Source: Heterocephalus glaber
Lineage: Eukaryota; Chordata; Mammalia; Rodentia; Bathyergidae
Assembly (NCBI RefSeq): GCF_000247695.1
Contig: NW_004624866.1
Coordinates: 5,409,224 to 5,473,223, forward strand
Length of the DNA: 64,000 nucleotides
Direction of reading: 5' to 3'
This document shows, piece after piece, positions 34,915-47,504 of this stretch. The translations under genes were made by a program, and so were the position numbers. Under the pieces are notes generated by a model. The model was not told the DNA's origin, ran no database searches, and saw nothing but the letters and a program-made list of their open reading frames with translations. Each line of letters begins with the position of its first letter. The stretch's first letter is position 1.

Positions 34915-35598
34915 GTAAGTTCCTATCTCTACTTTAATAAATGTTAACTGATCCAAACATAATTTGTATTTCAAATTCACTGGCCACCTGTAACTGTTGT
35001 GCAATCTAAAAGTCTCCCTTGACATGAACAACTGCATATTTCTACTGCTGTTCATTTAAGCACACCTTATTCATATCTTTTGGGTATTATGTACACTCCA
35101 CTGGCTATCTCGAGAAATGACCAGAGGAATGAATATAGACACTACAACCAATAAAGGAGTTACATTTAAGTCAAAGTGAGGGCAAAAATCATGTATAGTA
35201 AAACCACCCCTATGTCCCTTTCATTATCCACAAAATGTAACATAGCTGTTTCATGTCTCCATCCTATTACCCTTTCCTATGCTCGTGAAAGTGTCTGCAG
35301 GTTAACATTTTTATTGGGTCACCTCCCTGGGCTGAGTTCCACCAGGTTCCCCTATGTAGGTCCAGAGGTTCTAGCATACACCAAGGGATCTTTGCCAAGA
35401 CTGAGCTGGCACTAAGATAGGATTTTATGTGACTGCACATGTGCCCCTGAGTCCCTACAGATATGTACAGACGAATGTGGACAGTATAGTGTCATTCCTG
35501 AAACCACCGCTGTTCGATATGATCCCCTCTGAAATTATTTTCCTGTACCATTAATTGTTTCTCTCTACTTTATTTGTGTATACATTTTTCTTTTCTAG

Positions 35599-35703
35599 AT
35601 CGCTTACAAAGCCAAAGGAGAGGAAATTCTGCACAAATACAGCCTGCCAGCAGACCTGCCACAATTCATTCAGGCTAAAGTTAATGCCTATAATATCAGT
35701 GAG
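35599..35703 (+). CDS. NEB: NEB exon e26: super-repeat 3, module f
   Basis: This exon has 35 codons, begins [10 protein letters not shown] and ends YNISE. It contains [12 protein letters not shown]. The acceptor is CTTTTCTAG. The donor GAG|GTGTGT has a T at +4. An 83-base intron follows, the shortest seen. Confidence 0.95.
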
Positions 35704-35786
35704 GTGTGTGTGGACTCGGGCTGATGTGTGTGTTTAGCCCCCACTAATGTAGTCTTGGACTATGTCAAATGATGTTTTTCTTCCAG

Positions 35787-35894
35787 AGCATGTACAAAGC
35801 AGATTTGAAAGACTTGAGCAAGAAGGGCTATGACCTGAGAACCGATGCGATTCCCATCAAAGCTGCCAAGGCTGCCAGGCAGGCAGCCAGTGAC
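35787..35894 (+). CDS. NEB: NEB exon e27: super-repeat 3, module g
   Basis: This exon has 36 codons, begins SMYKADLKDL and ends RQAASD. It contains [15 protein letters not shown], the usual centre of the seventh module. The acceptor is TCTTCCAG and the donor GAC|GTAAGT. Confidence 0.95.
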
Positions 35895-36351
35895 GTAAGT
35901 CTAGCTAGCTGTGGTCACGTGCGTAACTAGAAAACGTGGGTGGGCTTAGTGTCTGCCAGGTTACCCCAAGTTACTGCTGCTGGTGTCCCTGATTGAGAAC
36001 AAGTCTAGCTGAAAACTATTCAGGAAAGAAAGGTCCCTAAACAGATCCAAAGTTTCTTGGCAGAAAGGATTGGCCTAACTGTCTACTAATGGGTCCCGTC
36101 AAGGCCCCTAGTTTAGAATCCCTGCGCAAAGTCACACTGCTTCTCTTAGGGAAATGAAGAAGCAATTTACCATTGAAGTCGTAATAGTCTCCCGATGGGA
36201 GAATTTTATCTCAAAGCTTTTTGAGTTTGGATGATTTTCCTGTTTTCCCTTTCCTCTCTTTTCTCTTCATTACATCTAGAGACTGGTGAATTGGCATCGA
36301 GCTTTACAGATGCTAGTAATCATTAGTCTCCCTTAAAGCTCAGGCTTTTAA

Positions 36352-36438
36352 GAGGCTGAGAGTGTAGCTCAGTAGCAGAGCTCATGCTTAACATGCATGC
36401 GGCCCTGTGTTCAATCTACAGCACCAAAAACAATAAAA
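36352..36438 (+). mobile_element. classical ID-type SINE, diverged
   Basis: GAGAGTGTAGCTCAGTAGCA, then ATGCATGCGGCCCTG and TTCAATCTACAGCACC, then an A-rich tail. It is older than the GATTTAGCTCAG subtype. Confidence 0.75.
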
Positions 36439-37292
36439 AATTATTTTTTGCCCTCTTTCAGTTTAGCCCAAAAACTGATTTTTTTTGCATTGAGATTTGA
36501 ATAAAATTGGCTCAAGCCCCACCTGTTGTCCTATACAAAGCCTGGCAAACCCTGTGAGGTTTTTATTTCATAAGCTCTGTGACTCTTGGTTTGCACAGAA
36601 TAGTTTTCCTTGAACTCACCTGGGCTCTTCCCTGGTGAATCTACTTCTCTTTCTTCGCTGCATGACCCAGAGATGGAAGAGCTGATTTTTTTTTATTCCC
36701 TTGAACATACCAAGCAAATATTACTGATTGATATGAGGTTAAATTTGCACCAGTGTAAATACATTACAATTAAATAACCAGTACCTTGTCCTAAACCTTC
36801 CAACCCAGAATTTCTCAGTGATGCCCTTCCTCTCTGGCTCTTTTTCTGCCGCCACCCCGTTCCCCCATATACCACAAATATTCCCTCACATCTCTGCTTC
36901 TGTCTCCAGGTCCCTTCAGGCCACCCCAAGGAAGCTAATTTCTCCTCACTTTGTTATTCAGAGCTGATTAGTGTTCACCTGTTGGCTTTGAAATTCCCTT
37001 TCAATAACTAAGGACTCATTAAAATTCTACTACTACTAAAATTCTCTGACTAATCAAACAGCTAGGTACTTGAAGCTCCAATTGCACAATGTAATCAGTA
37101 GAGATTGTGAAATACTTATCTTTTCATTTTTCTTTCCCCATGTCTCAGTTGAAAGGAGTAGTATGAATACCTGCTTTCTTGCAGATATGAATTAGGATAA
37201 CGTTTCCACCTCAACCTTTCTTGGGTGGACAGAAGTAGCTATAGACATTTAAATTCATTCTAAATGACATTTTTATTTTACATTTCAAAGTA

Positions 37293-37607
37293 CAGTTGGC
37301 CTTTCATATCCTCAAATCAAAAATACTTGAAAAAAATTTTTATCTGTATTAAACATGTATAGACTTTTTTTCTGTCATTATCCCCTAAACAATATATAAG
37401 CACTACATAGCATTTACATTGTACTAGGTATTATAAGTAATCTAGAGATGACATAAAGAATATGAGAAGATGTGCATAGGTTATATTCAAATACTCTGCC
37501 ATTTAATACAAAGGACTTGAATATCCATGGATTTTTGTGTCTGCAGGGCCTTGGGGTGGGGCTGGCAGTCCTGGAACCAATCCTGTATGAATGCTGAGGG
37601 ATGACTG
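37293..37607 (+). mobile_element. MER2/Tigger-type non-autonomous DNA transposon
   Basis: The copy is essentially full length, from CAGTTGGCC to GGATGACTG, with inverted ends and a TA duplication on each side (37291-37292, 37608-37609), as expected for pogo/Tigger elements. The internal block CATTTACATTGTACTAGG...TCTAGAGATGA matches the MER2-like consensus as I remember it. No transposase is present. Confidence 0.82.
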
Positions 37608-37743
37608 TATAAGTAACTGAATATCTGTTTGGTTATTGACACACAGTAATTTCTGGGATCTGAATTAGTTCAATCATGGACTCATTGTTAAGTTGAAGCT
37701 TCAAAATTACATTTTAAAATATGTCCCCCTTTGTTTCCAATAG

Positions 37744-38055
37744 GTTCAGTACAAAAAAGATTATGAAAAAGCTAAAGGGAAGATGGTTGGCTTCCAAAGT
37801 CTCCAAGATGATCCTAAACTGGTTCATTATATGAATGTGGCCAAAATACAATCGGACAGGGAGTATAAAAAAGACTATGAAAAGATGAAGACCAAATACA
37901 ACACACCTCACGACATGTTCAATGTTGTGGCAGCCAAGAAAGCACAGGATGTTATCAGTGATGTCAACTACAAGCATTCTCTGCACCATTACACCTATCT
38001 GCCTGACGCTATGGACCTGGAGCTGTCTAAAAACATGATGCACATACAGAGTGAT
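37744..38055 (+). CDS. NEB: NEB exon e28: super-repeat 4, modules a+b+c
   Basis: This exon has 104 codons and carries three modules: [10 protein letters not shown] to KIQSD (38), [10 protein letters not shown] to DVISD (35) and [10 protein letters not shown] to HIQSD (31). Both internal SDREYK/SDVNYK motifs are intact. The acceptor is TTCCAATAG and the donor GAT|GTAAGT. It opens the four-exon super-repeat pattern. Confidence 0.97.
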
Positions 38056-38143
38056 GTAAGTGACCCACACCACCCAAGGGCACTGCCTTTCCTGTCAGAG
38101 CTGCTGCCAGCCCCCTCACCCCTCCTCTCTCCCATTGCTGCAG

Positions 38144-38350
38144 AACGCCTACAAAGAGGACTATAACACCTGGATGAAGGGCATCGGCTGGATCCCCATT
38201 GGCAGTCTAGATGCAGAGAAAGTCAAGAAGGCGGGTGATGCCCTGAACGAAAAGAAGTACAGGCAGCACCCAGACACCCTCAAGTTCACCAGCATCGTGG
38301 ACTCCCCTGTTATGGTCCAGGCAAAGCAGAACACTCAGCAAGTCAGCGAT
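38144..38350 (+). CDS. NEB: NEB exon e29: super-repeat 4, modules d+e
   Basis: This exon has 69 codons: [10 protein letters not shown] to DALNE (36), with WMKGIGW, then [10 protein letters not shown] to QQVSD (33). The acceptor is TTGCTGCAG and the donor GAT|GTGAGT. Only 88 bases separate it from e28. Confidence 0.97.
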
Positions 38351-38582
38351 GTGAGTACAGTGAAAGAGAGAGGGCAAAGGGAATGAAGGGAAGCTCTCAA
38401 AAAAATTCAGTATCAGCTCAACGTTTTTAATTCTTCTGAGCCAATATCTTTTCCTTTTAAATGTCATTTTATATAATTAATTTAAAAATAAAATTACAAT
38501 TACTTTTAATTTGTACATTAACATTTTTTCCTTTAAAAAACATTTTTTATCTTTTTAAAAACATATTTTCCTTTTTAACCAC

Positions 38583-38727
38583 TTTTTTTTTGAGACAGGT
38601 CTCGATGGGTAGTTCAGGCTGGCTTTGAACTCACTATGTAGCCCAACCTGGCCTTGAACTCACTGTGATTCTCCTGGCTCAGCCTCCTGAGTGCTGAGAT
38701 TACAGGCATGAGCCACCATGCCTGGCT
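38583..38727 (-). mobile_element. B1-type SINE, well preserved
   Basis: Antisense B1: GAGACAGGTCTCGATGG, GGCTGGCTTTGAACTCACTA, CTCAGCCTCCTGAGTGCTGA, ATGCCTGGCT. TTAACCAC occurs on both sides as a likely target duplication. It has the internal 29-base-type duplication of rodent B1. Confidence 0.88.
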
Positions 38728-39288
38728 CTTAACCACCTTTAAAAGAATGTGTTACTGAATAAGCTTTAACTTGGTCCAAAAGTGCTAATACTAAACACAC
38801 ATACACAGAATTTAACTTTAAATCACAGACACTTTATTGTGCCAGGTTCTTTGTTTGTAATTAATTCTATGTTGAGTTGTTTATGTTTGCTTTTTATATA
38901 TAAAATATCAATATAGGGGAATGATATACACACATGTATGTTTTTGCTTCTTAGAATCAACATACACAGTGACATTTTGACTTGTTTCAGTGACAATTAG
39001 TGTTGTTTACCTGCCTAAATATGAGCAGTATATATGCTGTGTCCAAAGTCAAAATTTTTATCTTTCATACAGTTTTTTATCTCTCGTGAATTCTATCTGC
39101 TAAACATTTTCTTCCAAAAGGAAAGTTTGATATAGAAAAGAGCCACAAGGACACCAAAAACATTTGCTCATTAATTCATTTAATGAATATTTTTGAACAT
39201 CTCCCATGTGCCAGGCACCATATATAATGTGCTGATGACACAAAGACAAAATAGTGGAGGGTTAGTAGGATATAGGAATTAACAAGAT

Positions 39289-39383
39289 GGGCCGGGGATT
39301 TAGCCCAGTGGTTCTGGTGCCTGCCTCACAAGCGGAAGGTCCCGAGTTCGATCCCCGGTACCAAAAAACCCCCAAACAAACCA
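39289..39383 (+). mobile_element. ID-like tRNA-derived SINE
   Basis: GGGCCGGGGATTTAGCCCAG and GAGTTCGATCCCCGGTACC followed by an A/C-rich tail. It is one of the copies closest to an apparent consensus. Confidence 0.9.
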
Positions 39384-40642
39384 AGAATACAGGACAAGAA
39401 CATAAGACAGAGGTGTGGATACAGACAGAGCATTGCATATAGAGAGATGACTACTGCAGAGAGGCATAAGTTAAGTAAGCACAAGGGAAATGGGTAACTG
39501 CTGACCAGAGGTTCCTTGGCAAATTAGGAGAAGGGCATATTTCTGGCCAAAGGACTATCATAAAGACAGTAAAGGAATGAATGGAAGGAAGTGAACAGTT
39601 CAGGATTGTGACCCCATTATTGGACTCATACTAATTTGTAGGATCTGGATATGGGGGAGGTGAGAGGAGATGTGGGAGGTTTTTAATCTTTTCAAAGCTA
39701 ACACTCTCAGGAAAGTGTGGAGAGTGTATGGGAGAACTGAGAAACCGGAGGCCAGAAGGTGAGGTAGGATATTACACCAAAGGGAAGACTTCGTTGGGGT
39801 TCAGATAAGGCAGCAGTAAGGAGAGAGAAGGAAGGGTTTAGGGTTCATGAGCTTTTTTAAATGTTTAGACATTGTTCCTAAAAGCAGTGAGGAATTAAAG
39901 ATAATTAGATTCCTAGAAATTACTTGGTATTTGGGAAATAATTTAGATACTAACCATTTTAGACTTTGCTTGTGTACACACAGATATAGATAGGCTATTC
40001 CACATAATCATCCTTGAGAAAGGGGGATATATATTCTAAGTGGCAATTAAAAGACTGAAAATCTACTTGTGATTCTGGATCTTGGTTTTAGTAATTAAAA
40101 AATGCATTTATTTTCTATTAAGAGAAGGGTGCACTAAGATCCATTCTTCACATAAAGTAAAATCTCACATCACACAATGTCTCTTAGTGAAAAGTGTATG
40201 TAATTCTTTAAAATGACAAAATAAGATAAATATGAAATGGTAAACTTTATAATTATGCTGAATTCATGTATAAGCACCTTCCTATGAAGGGGAAATTATT
40301 ATGTACTTTTATTGATATAATTCTAATTGGAATATTTTTTAACAAAAAGAAGACTCATTCTAACTTTTCCTCTGTAGGGATGAAAAGCCAAAAATGAAAT
40401 AATAATAACAAAAAACTTAAGAACTGTTAACTATACTGGCAAAGAATAAACTTATCCTGCTTTGGAGAATTCTGTTAGTCATGTTAGGATTTTGCATTTT
40501 AATTTACTTTTCTTGCATTTCCGGCCGCCAAGGATTTCCACTTTGTTAAGGGCTTTTTCCTTTTTCAATTTTAATATACAAAATTGTTGAGTTTTCCTAA
40601 AAATAATATGATGTTTATTTTTTAAATGGAAAAATGTCTTTG
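39384..40642. other. e29-e30 intron, mostly unassigned
   Basis: The left half is purine-rich and may belong to the unassigned old repeat; the right half is AT-rich. No exon found. Confidence 0.45.
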
Positions 40643-40854
40643 ATTTTTTTTTTTTTTTGGTGGCACGAGGAGTTGAACCCAGGGCCTTCCTCCTAAGCTA
40701 TATCCCCAGCACCTTCCCTCATTTAAAATTTTTTTATTTTCAGACAGAGTCTTGCTGAGTTGCTAAATTGCCCAGACTGGGATTGAATTTATGATCCTCC
40801 TGCCTCAGCTTCCCAGAGTGCTGGGACTGCAGGCATACACAACCGCACCAGGCT
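40643..40854 (-). mobile_element. composite ID + B1-type SINE (B4-like)
   Basis: An ID-like part (GAGTTGAACCCAGGGCCTTC...CCCCAGCACC) is joined to a B1-like part (CAGACAGAGTCTTGCTGAG...CTGGGACTGCAGGC) in the same antisense direction. This head-to-tail order is that of rodent B4 elements; two nested insertions remain possible. Confidence 0.65.
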
Positions 40855-40982
40855 CCTTTGATGATTTTTAACAATAGAAACAAATGAGAGATTATGCTAA
40901 GAATAACTCCTTTGGTGTGTGATTGATTTCACTTTTTGCACAATGTGTAATGCTTTTTTAATTTTGTGCCTGTGTGTTGCAG

Positions 40983-41087
40983 ATCTTATACAAAGCTAAA
41001 GGAGAAGATGTAAAGCATAAATACACAATTAGTCCTGATCTTCCACAGTTTCTCCAGGCCAAGTGCAATGCTTACAATATAAGTGAT
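40983..41087 (+). CDS. NEB: NEB exon e30: super-repeat 4, module f
   Basis: This exon has 35 codons, begins [10 protein letters not shown] and ends AYNISD. It contains [12 protein letters not shown]. The acceptor is GTGTTGCAG and the donor GAT|GTAAGT. Confidence 0.95.
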
Positions 41088-41771
41088 GTAAGTAGGATCT
41101 TTGATGGGGTATAAATCCAGACCTGGCAATAAAATGATAACATTTTAGAGAAAGGCAGTGCCTCAACAAGTACGTAGTACAGTTCTCCACATAGCCCCCA
41201 GTGGAGCATATCCCAGGATGATGGTTCTTTAATTGCCAAGTTGGTCCTTTCTAAGGTAGGACAACAGTATGGGACATAATGTTCTTCTTTATGTGGAGTC
41301 CACCATCTGTTCCCCTAGAACTTCTACTTAGTTTTCTAGTTTTCATGTGGAGGGGGAAAAAATGACAAATGAAAATAAATGAAATCCTTATTATTTTCTA
41401 ACAATCATAAAATTTCTAAAGTTGATCACTAAGTCTTCTCTTGATCTTCGTTTCACAAGACTGAGCAGCTTTGTTTTTCTCACGGTCCTCAAATACCAGC
41501 GTTTCCAGAACCTTTATTACTCTCCTCTGGATCCCCTGCAGTTTCTCAGTGTCCCTCTTCCACAACGTGCCAAAACCAGATTTGGGAGAATAATTAGTGC
41601 ATTGTCCAGCAATTTCCTGCTAGACACGATGTGTGATACTTTGCTAGAAGGGTATGTGGAGTTAGGGGATTCCTTCTGTCAGATTCTGTCTGACAATCCC
41701 AGAAACTGAGAAATCGCTTCCGCTGGATGAATACACAACATGCCGACATCCTTTCTGATTTTCCACCCCAG

Positions 41772-41879
41772 GTCTGTTACAAACGGGACTGGCATGATTT
41801 AATAGCCAAGGGCAACAACGTCCTGGCCGACGCCATTCCCATCACTGCAGCCAAGTCATCAAGAAACATTGCCAGTGAC
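41772..41879 (+). CDS. NEB: NEB exon e31: super-repeat 4, module g
   Basis: This exon has 36 codons, begins VCYKRDWHDL and ends NIASD. It contains LADAIPITAAK; NNVLAD replaces the usual YDLRxD. The acceptor is CACCCCAG and the donor GAC|GTGAGT. Confidence 0.95.
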
Positions 41880-43246
41880 GTGAGTAAAAATTAGAGGTGA
41901 AATCTAAGTAACTGCCTATTTAAAAAATAATCAAATGTGTACTTGTTTAAATGGATACCTCACTGAAAACAATGTTGACTTAATGACATTCACATTCTGC
42001 ACAGTATTGTTTTGAAAACCTGTCACTTTTTCGACATCTTTGTGATTCTTTCCAGTTGACCCTGCTTGGTAGAGCTGTCATAACCTTGACTGAAGCTTCC
42101 TCCCCTGATGCATGGGCCGGATTACCTTCGCTGACACGTTTCTCCCACAGCCCGTCTTTATTTTCAGTGGGAACACCCGGGGTGACACATGTTAAAATCA
42201 AATGACTGCCTGCATTATAATTGTATTAAAAAGATTGAAAAGATGTTATATAAATATACATAGTTTTATAAACCAACTGAGAAGACACCACCTTTTCAGG
42301 ATACAATTTTGATTTGGGTAAACTGGTACCTATTTCATCTGTAATTAAAAAAAAAAAAACATGTACTTACACTTCTTCCCATCTTTGGGAAACAGAATTT
42401 TCAGAAAGCATACATGGCTTGCAGGCTACTGTCAGATGCTACTCCAGGGGCTATAGTCTTGGCTGAGAAAAGAGAAGGAAGAAACCAACCATGTGTGTAG
42501 CCCACATAAGGGACAGGGGAATAAGCACTCTCTTTCTCACATACCTATACTTACATACTTGATAATCCTTTGACTTGCTAAATCCTCGTTTATAAACCCG
42601 TACTTACATTGCAGTGTAAGGAGAGCTCAGTGTCTGCACACTTTAGGTGGATTTGAATTCTCTTGTATAAAAATTGAGGTTTTGACCTGCTGTTGAATAC
42701 TCAATCTATTTCCCATTGCTGATCCCAACAGTGAGAGACCTTGACCAGGCTAGTTTTTTAAAATTAGGTTTTACTCATGAGAAACCCCCACAACAGTTCC
42801 TGCCTTTACTGTAGCTCCTTAATTTACTTACAGCTGCTTTGGCTGTGAGAGAAGCTGCTGATAATCAGGTTCGGTGAAGGCCCAGCTACCTACACAGCGA
42901 GCCATTTTGGGAAATCACATGTTGGACTAGAAAAAGTCACATCCCCGAGAAACCATGAGATACTTGGAAGGAGTCATGTTCATAGTAAATGTGAAACTTC
43001 ATTTGGTTTTAAATGTCATTCTACATCCAAACCACCAATAGGAGTCAAGGCAAAGAAAAAAATGGTCTTGAATTTATAATAACATTCTCTTGAAATGCAA
43101 ACCATACCACCAGCAGAGTTTGAAATAAATGTTTTAACTCAGGGCTTTCTGGCGTGAGGTGTCCTTTGCATTTCTTGAACACTTTTCCAGAAAGTTACAA
43201 TGTCCTGAGTGCCTAAGACTTTGCTAACCAAATTTTGTCTCTGCAG
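41880..43246. other. e31-e32 intron, nothing recognised
   Basis: No exon, RNA gene or clear repeat was seen in this 1.4-kb intron. Confidence 0.5.
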
Positions 43247-43558
43247 TATAAATACAAAGAAGCATATGAGAAGTCAAAGGGAAAGCATGTGGGTTTTAGA
43301 AGCCTCCAGGATGATCCCAAGCTTGTCCATTACATGAATGTGGCAAAGCTGCAGTCCGATCGTGAATACAAGAAGAACTATGAGAACACCAAAACCAGTT
43401 ACCATACCCCTGGGGACATGGTTAGCATTACAGCTGCAAAGATGGCCCAGGATGTGGCCACCAACGTCAACTACAAACAGCCGATACATCACTACACGTA
43501 CCTACCCGATGCCATGAGTCTTGAGCACACAAGGAATGTGAATCAAATTCAGAGTGAT
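43247..43558 (+). CDS. NEB: NEB exon e32: super-repeat 5, modules a+b+c
   Basis: This exon has 104 codons: [10 protein letters not shown] to KLQSD (38), [10 protein letters not shown] to DVATN (35) and [10 protein letters not shown] to QIQSD (31). The second module ends TN, not SD. The acceptor is TCTCTGCAG and the donor GAT|GTAAGT. Confidence 0.97.
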
Positions 43559-44489
43559 GTAAGTGGATATAACATAACAGACTCAGAAATGTTGGGATGA
43601 TCATTCCTCTCCATTTTATTAGGCTTCAGAACACAGTAAGGTATTTGAAAAATGCACTTTAGAATCAGCATTTGTTGAAAAACTACCAAAGGCAAGGTAG
43701 ACAAGCTATTTTTTTTTTGGCTTTCTGTACTTATATCATAATCATTGACATCTTTATTATCATAGATGAAAGATAAAACTGTTCCACTAACTGTGTGAGA
43801 CACCACCTTGCTTCTCAGCCACAGATGTTCCTATGGGCCTAATTCAACCATGTTACTTGTTTAATACAAAGTAGGAGAATTCTTGAAGCTTTATGAATTC
43901 AAGAAAGTTTTTTTCTTCAAGGTCACCCTGTTATACAGGCACATCTATGTAATGAGTCATCCAAAACGCATTAGAAAGGCTTTGTTCCTGCAGCATGATT
44001 CATGGAGAGCTGAATGGGGAAGTGTTTAACATTGAGAGCATTTCTTTCTGCAGGAACCAGATTTCTGTAAGAATTGTCCTCTATAAAGAGAAGAAATGTT
44101 ATTCATTTATTGGAGCTCAATGAAAATCTTTTTACCCAGCTGAAATTGGGAATCATCTAGGTGGAAAGTACAGGTGAAACTTGAAGTTTTGGAGTCCACA
44201 GTGAAATCAAAAGAAAGCCCAATTTATTATCAAAAGAAACAATTTTTTAAACAGTACCCATGGAAATATATGACCTAGATTCTTTTCTGTGCTGTATAAT
44301 GCATTCTAACAACATAACTGCTCTTTTTTATGCCAAGTTTCAGGTAATAAGCTCTGTGACAGGCATAGTTAGACATGAGCTGATTGGAAAGAATTGCTGC
44401 TCGTTTCCCTTGGATAAAATTACAGATCCCAGAAACATCCCTTGAATATTTCCTATGATGCCTCCTCATGTGAGCTTACTCTTTTACAG

Positions 44490-44696
44490 AATGTGTATAA
44501 AGATGAGTACAACAACTTCTTGAAGGGCATTGGGTGGATCCCTATTGGCTCTTTGGAGGTTGAGAAGGCCAAGAAAGCAGGTGATGCATTAAATGAGAGG
44601 AAGTATCGACAGCACCCAGATACTATCAAGTTCACAAGTGTGCCTGACTCCATGGGCATGGTTTTAGCTCAGCAGAACACAAAGCAACTAAGTGAT
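44490..44696 (+). CDS. NEB: NEB exon e33: super-repeat 5, modules d+e
   Basis: This exon has 69 codons: NVYKDEYNNF to DALNE (36), with FLKGIGW (F in place of the first W), then [10 protein letters not shown] to KQLSD (33). The acceptor is CTTTTACAG and the donor GAT|GTAAGT. Confidence 0.97.
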
Positions 44697-45401
44697 GTAA
44701 GTGACTTCCCTTCTAAAGGGTTCATTCATTAATAACCTCCTGTGATTGGGCTACCCCACCATCTTTCTTAATTCAATACACGAGGATGCATCTATGTTAG
44801 CAAATGAACTGCTTTCAGAAACATAAGAGACAAGTTTTACTTTTGAAGCAACTTGGACCTTGAACATAGGGAAAATAGGTGGGGGAGAAGAGGTCTGTTC
44901 CAAATTTGCTTTATTTTCCAAATGTAGAGAGTCTGACTTTTCACAAACAGATCCCTGCCCATTATACACATGAAGTGACATTACCATTATCATCAGAACA
45001 ACTGCAGAACAATCTACTTATTGCTCTGAGCTCCAGTAGTTCTAGTTGGATACTAGGGGAGAGGCACAATGTCCTAATCCCATGGCATAACAGCTCCATG
45101 TTTTGAGAGGCCATCATAGAATAAGGTCTTCTGGAGAACAGTTTATTTGCAGTCATCTTGGGTCTCATTTCTGAACCCAGGACCCTTGTTCTTTCAAAGG
45201 CTAATTAGAATGCTCAGTGCCTCTCATCATTTAGTAATTTCAGAATTCTTCTAAAATGTCTCCATCAGAAAGAAATAAGTAAAAGACAAAGGAAGAAAGA
45301 CTTTTTGTTTTGTTTTGTTTTCAGCCCCAAATTTTATAAGGTAGGGAATATTTTAGTTGCGTTAGATCTGAGGATTATCTGAGGGGCTTTTTTAGGGGGT
45401 G

Positions 45402-45542
45402 TTGACACAGGGTCTCACTGTGTAGTTCAGGCTGGCCCTGAACTCACTATGTAGGTTATGTTGGTCTTTGAATTTGGGGTAATCCTCCTGCCTCAGACTT
45501 CTGAGTGCTGAGATTATAGGTGTGTGCCACAAACCCTGGCCT
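45402..45542 (-). mobile_element. B1-type SINE
   Basis: Antisense B1: ACACAGGGTCTCACTGTGTA, GGCTGGCCCTGAACTCACTA, CTTCTGAGTGCTGAGATTAT. Confidence 0.85.
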
Positions 45543-46059
45543 ATCTGTGGGTTTTATTTCTTAGTGTAGTCCCTGCTCTTACATTACTGCAGATCTTTAG
45601 GATTAATTCTATTTTAGTTGCCAAAAATGGTATAGATTATTTTTATTTTTTTTTTACTGAGCAAGGTGTCCCTTCTCATTGAATTTTCCCAGTTCACTTG
45701 GAAAACTGTACACTCAGTATATTGTCTTCCCTATCCCAATAAAAGCCATCAACATCTACCTAGTAAGTACAGCTGGAAACGTAGTGGTCTCCTTTAACAC
45801 TCCCTCACAGTCCAGTACATCTACGAAGACAGCGCCCTGTCCTCAACATCTCCCAGCCAACTAGCTGGAGCATCTGTCTCTCCTCTGCCACCAACCCTAG
45901 TTCTGGCTTTCTTGTCTCTACTGGAGGCACTGCAGTGATCTGCTGCCAGGACTCCCTGCCTGGGGTCTCACACAGCTACCTGAGAGAATGTCTTAAACCA
46001 AGAATCGTGTCACCTCCCTTGAATATGAAAAACCTGTTAGGACCTTTTTCTGGGATTTA

Positions 46060-46475
46060 AAATGTAAACTTATTAACTTGGCTGAAAAGATCCTCCACTC
46101 CAAGGCCTGCTCCCTGCTCTGTCTACCCTTCTTGGCTCCTCTGGGCACATCCAACCCCTTGTTTCAGGTTGCCCCCAGTTGTTCAAAGTGGGCAGGCTCT
46201 TCTTCTGCCAGCAAGTCTCCCCTTGCTCCAAGTTTGAGTGTAAATTTTACCCTCGCAGAGAGCCTTTATGACTATTTTTGTTCTCTACTACAGTTATTCT
46301 ATTTAAAACACCTCACACATTTTTGCTATAGTTTGTAATTCACATGTTTACTGTCTGCCTCTTCTAGACTGTAAGCTTCAAGAAGACAGTCTACCTTTTT
46401 CAGCACTTTACACCCTAGAGCCTAACACCCTTCCTGGACCTCAGTCCAGTGAACATTGGTGGAGTAAGAACGTGA
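46060..46475 (+). repeat. L2 relic
   Basis: AGACTGTAAGCTTCAAGAAG and the preceding CT-rich stretch (AGGCCTGCTCCCTGCTCTG) fit an L2 3' region. Its left border is uncertain. Confidence 0.6.
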
Positions 46476-46626
46476 CTATGTCAGCCAGAGACCCCTCCCC
46501 GCCATACTGTAGGCATTTGGCTTGTATGTGGAAAACACAAATGATAGCTTCCAAAGGAGTGGGTGCTTGATGAAGCTCACATTCTGTCGGTTTATGACAT
46601 TTGGACATTTCTTCCTTTGTTTGCAG

Positions 46627-46731
46627 CTGAACTACAAGGTGGAGGGTGAGAAAGTGAAGCACAAGTACACAATAGACCCCGACTTGCCTCAGTTTATTCA
46701 AGCCAAGGTCAACGCCTTCAACATGAGTGAT
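46627..46731 (+). CDS. NEB: NEB exon e34: super-repeat 5, module f
   Basis: This exon has 35 codons, begins LNYKVEGEKV and ends AFNMSD. It contains [12 protein letters not shown]. The acceptor is TTTGTTTGCAG and the donor GAT|GTGAGT. Confidence 0.95.
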
Positions 46732-47239
46732 GTGAGTGTTTGGCTGGAGCCAGTCAAACATTGCTTCCAGGGCCTCTCCTTTCCTGTTTGGGTCCCTCTT
46801 ACACTGCGCAGTTGAAGGGCAGCAGACTGCACGTGGAGCCTCTGAGTCCCCAGATGCCCTGATCACACAATGTGAGACCGGGGCCATCATAAGACTTTGC
46901 TTACTGTAGAAGTTTTTCAGAGCTTGGCCTGGGACTCATTAGCGGGTGGTAAAATCAGTCTAGAAAATGCTGTCCCATTTTTGAAGAAATGGAAGAAGTG
47001 ATTGGAAAATGTGGGAATACATAGTCTATCATAAGACTAAGTATTGCTTTGTACTACTTTGGTTTCAGTTATTTATTAAAGCTTCTAAAAGAGTTTAATT
47101 TTCTTAAAAAACTGAATAAGCCTATTTTGGGTAATCTAGACACAAAATTGGTGATGGTGTTTAAATCTATTATTTGTATTGTTTTCTTTTTAAAAAATCT
47201 TGGTAATTTTTGAATAACACTAGCTTATTTCTTTCTTTT

Positions 47240-47330
47240 TTTTTTTTTTTTTTTGGTACCAGGGATCAAACTCAGGTCCTTGCAACTTGCAAGGCAAATG
47301 ACAAAGCCACTGAGCTAAATCTCCAGCCCT
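47240..47330 (-). mobile_element. ID-like tRNA-derived SINE
   Basis: A T tail, then antisense GGTACCAGGGATCAAACTC and CCACTGAGCTAAATCTCC. TTATTTCTTT occurs on both sides as the likely target duplication. Confidence 0.88.
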
Positions 47331-47414
47331 GTTTTATTTCTTTACAGATGTCCTAGTCATTCTTCCTAACATTTTAGGCTGTGATTTGTCCCCAAATGTA
47401 CATTTTTAGTAATC

Positions 47415-47504
47415 TTTTTTTTTTTTTTTTGGTACCGAGGATCGAACTCGGATCCTTGCACTTGCGCAGCAGGCGGCGAAACCACTGAGCTAAATCCCCG
47501 GCCC
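47415..47504 (-). mobile_element. ID-like tRNA-derived SINE
   Basis: A T tail, then antisense GGTACCGAGGATCGAACTC and CCACTGAGCTAAATCCCC. Duplications TTTAGTAATC lie at 47405-47414 and 47505-47514. It is less than 100 bases from the previous copy, in the same direction. Confidence 0.92.
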
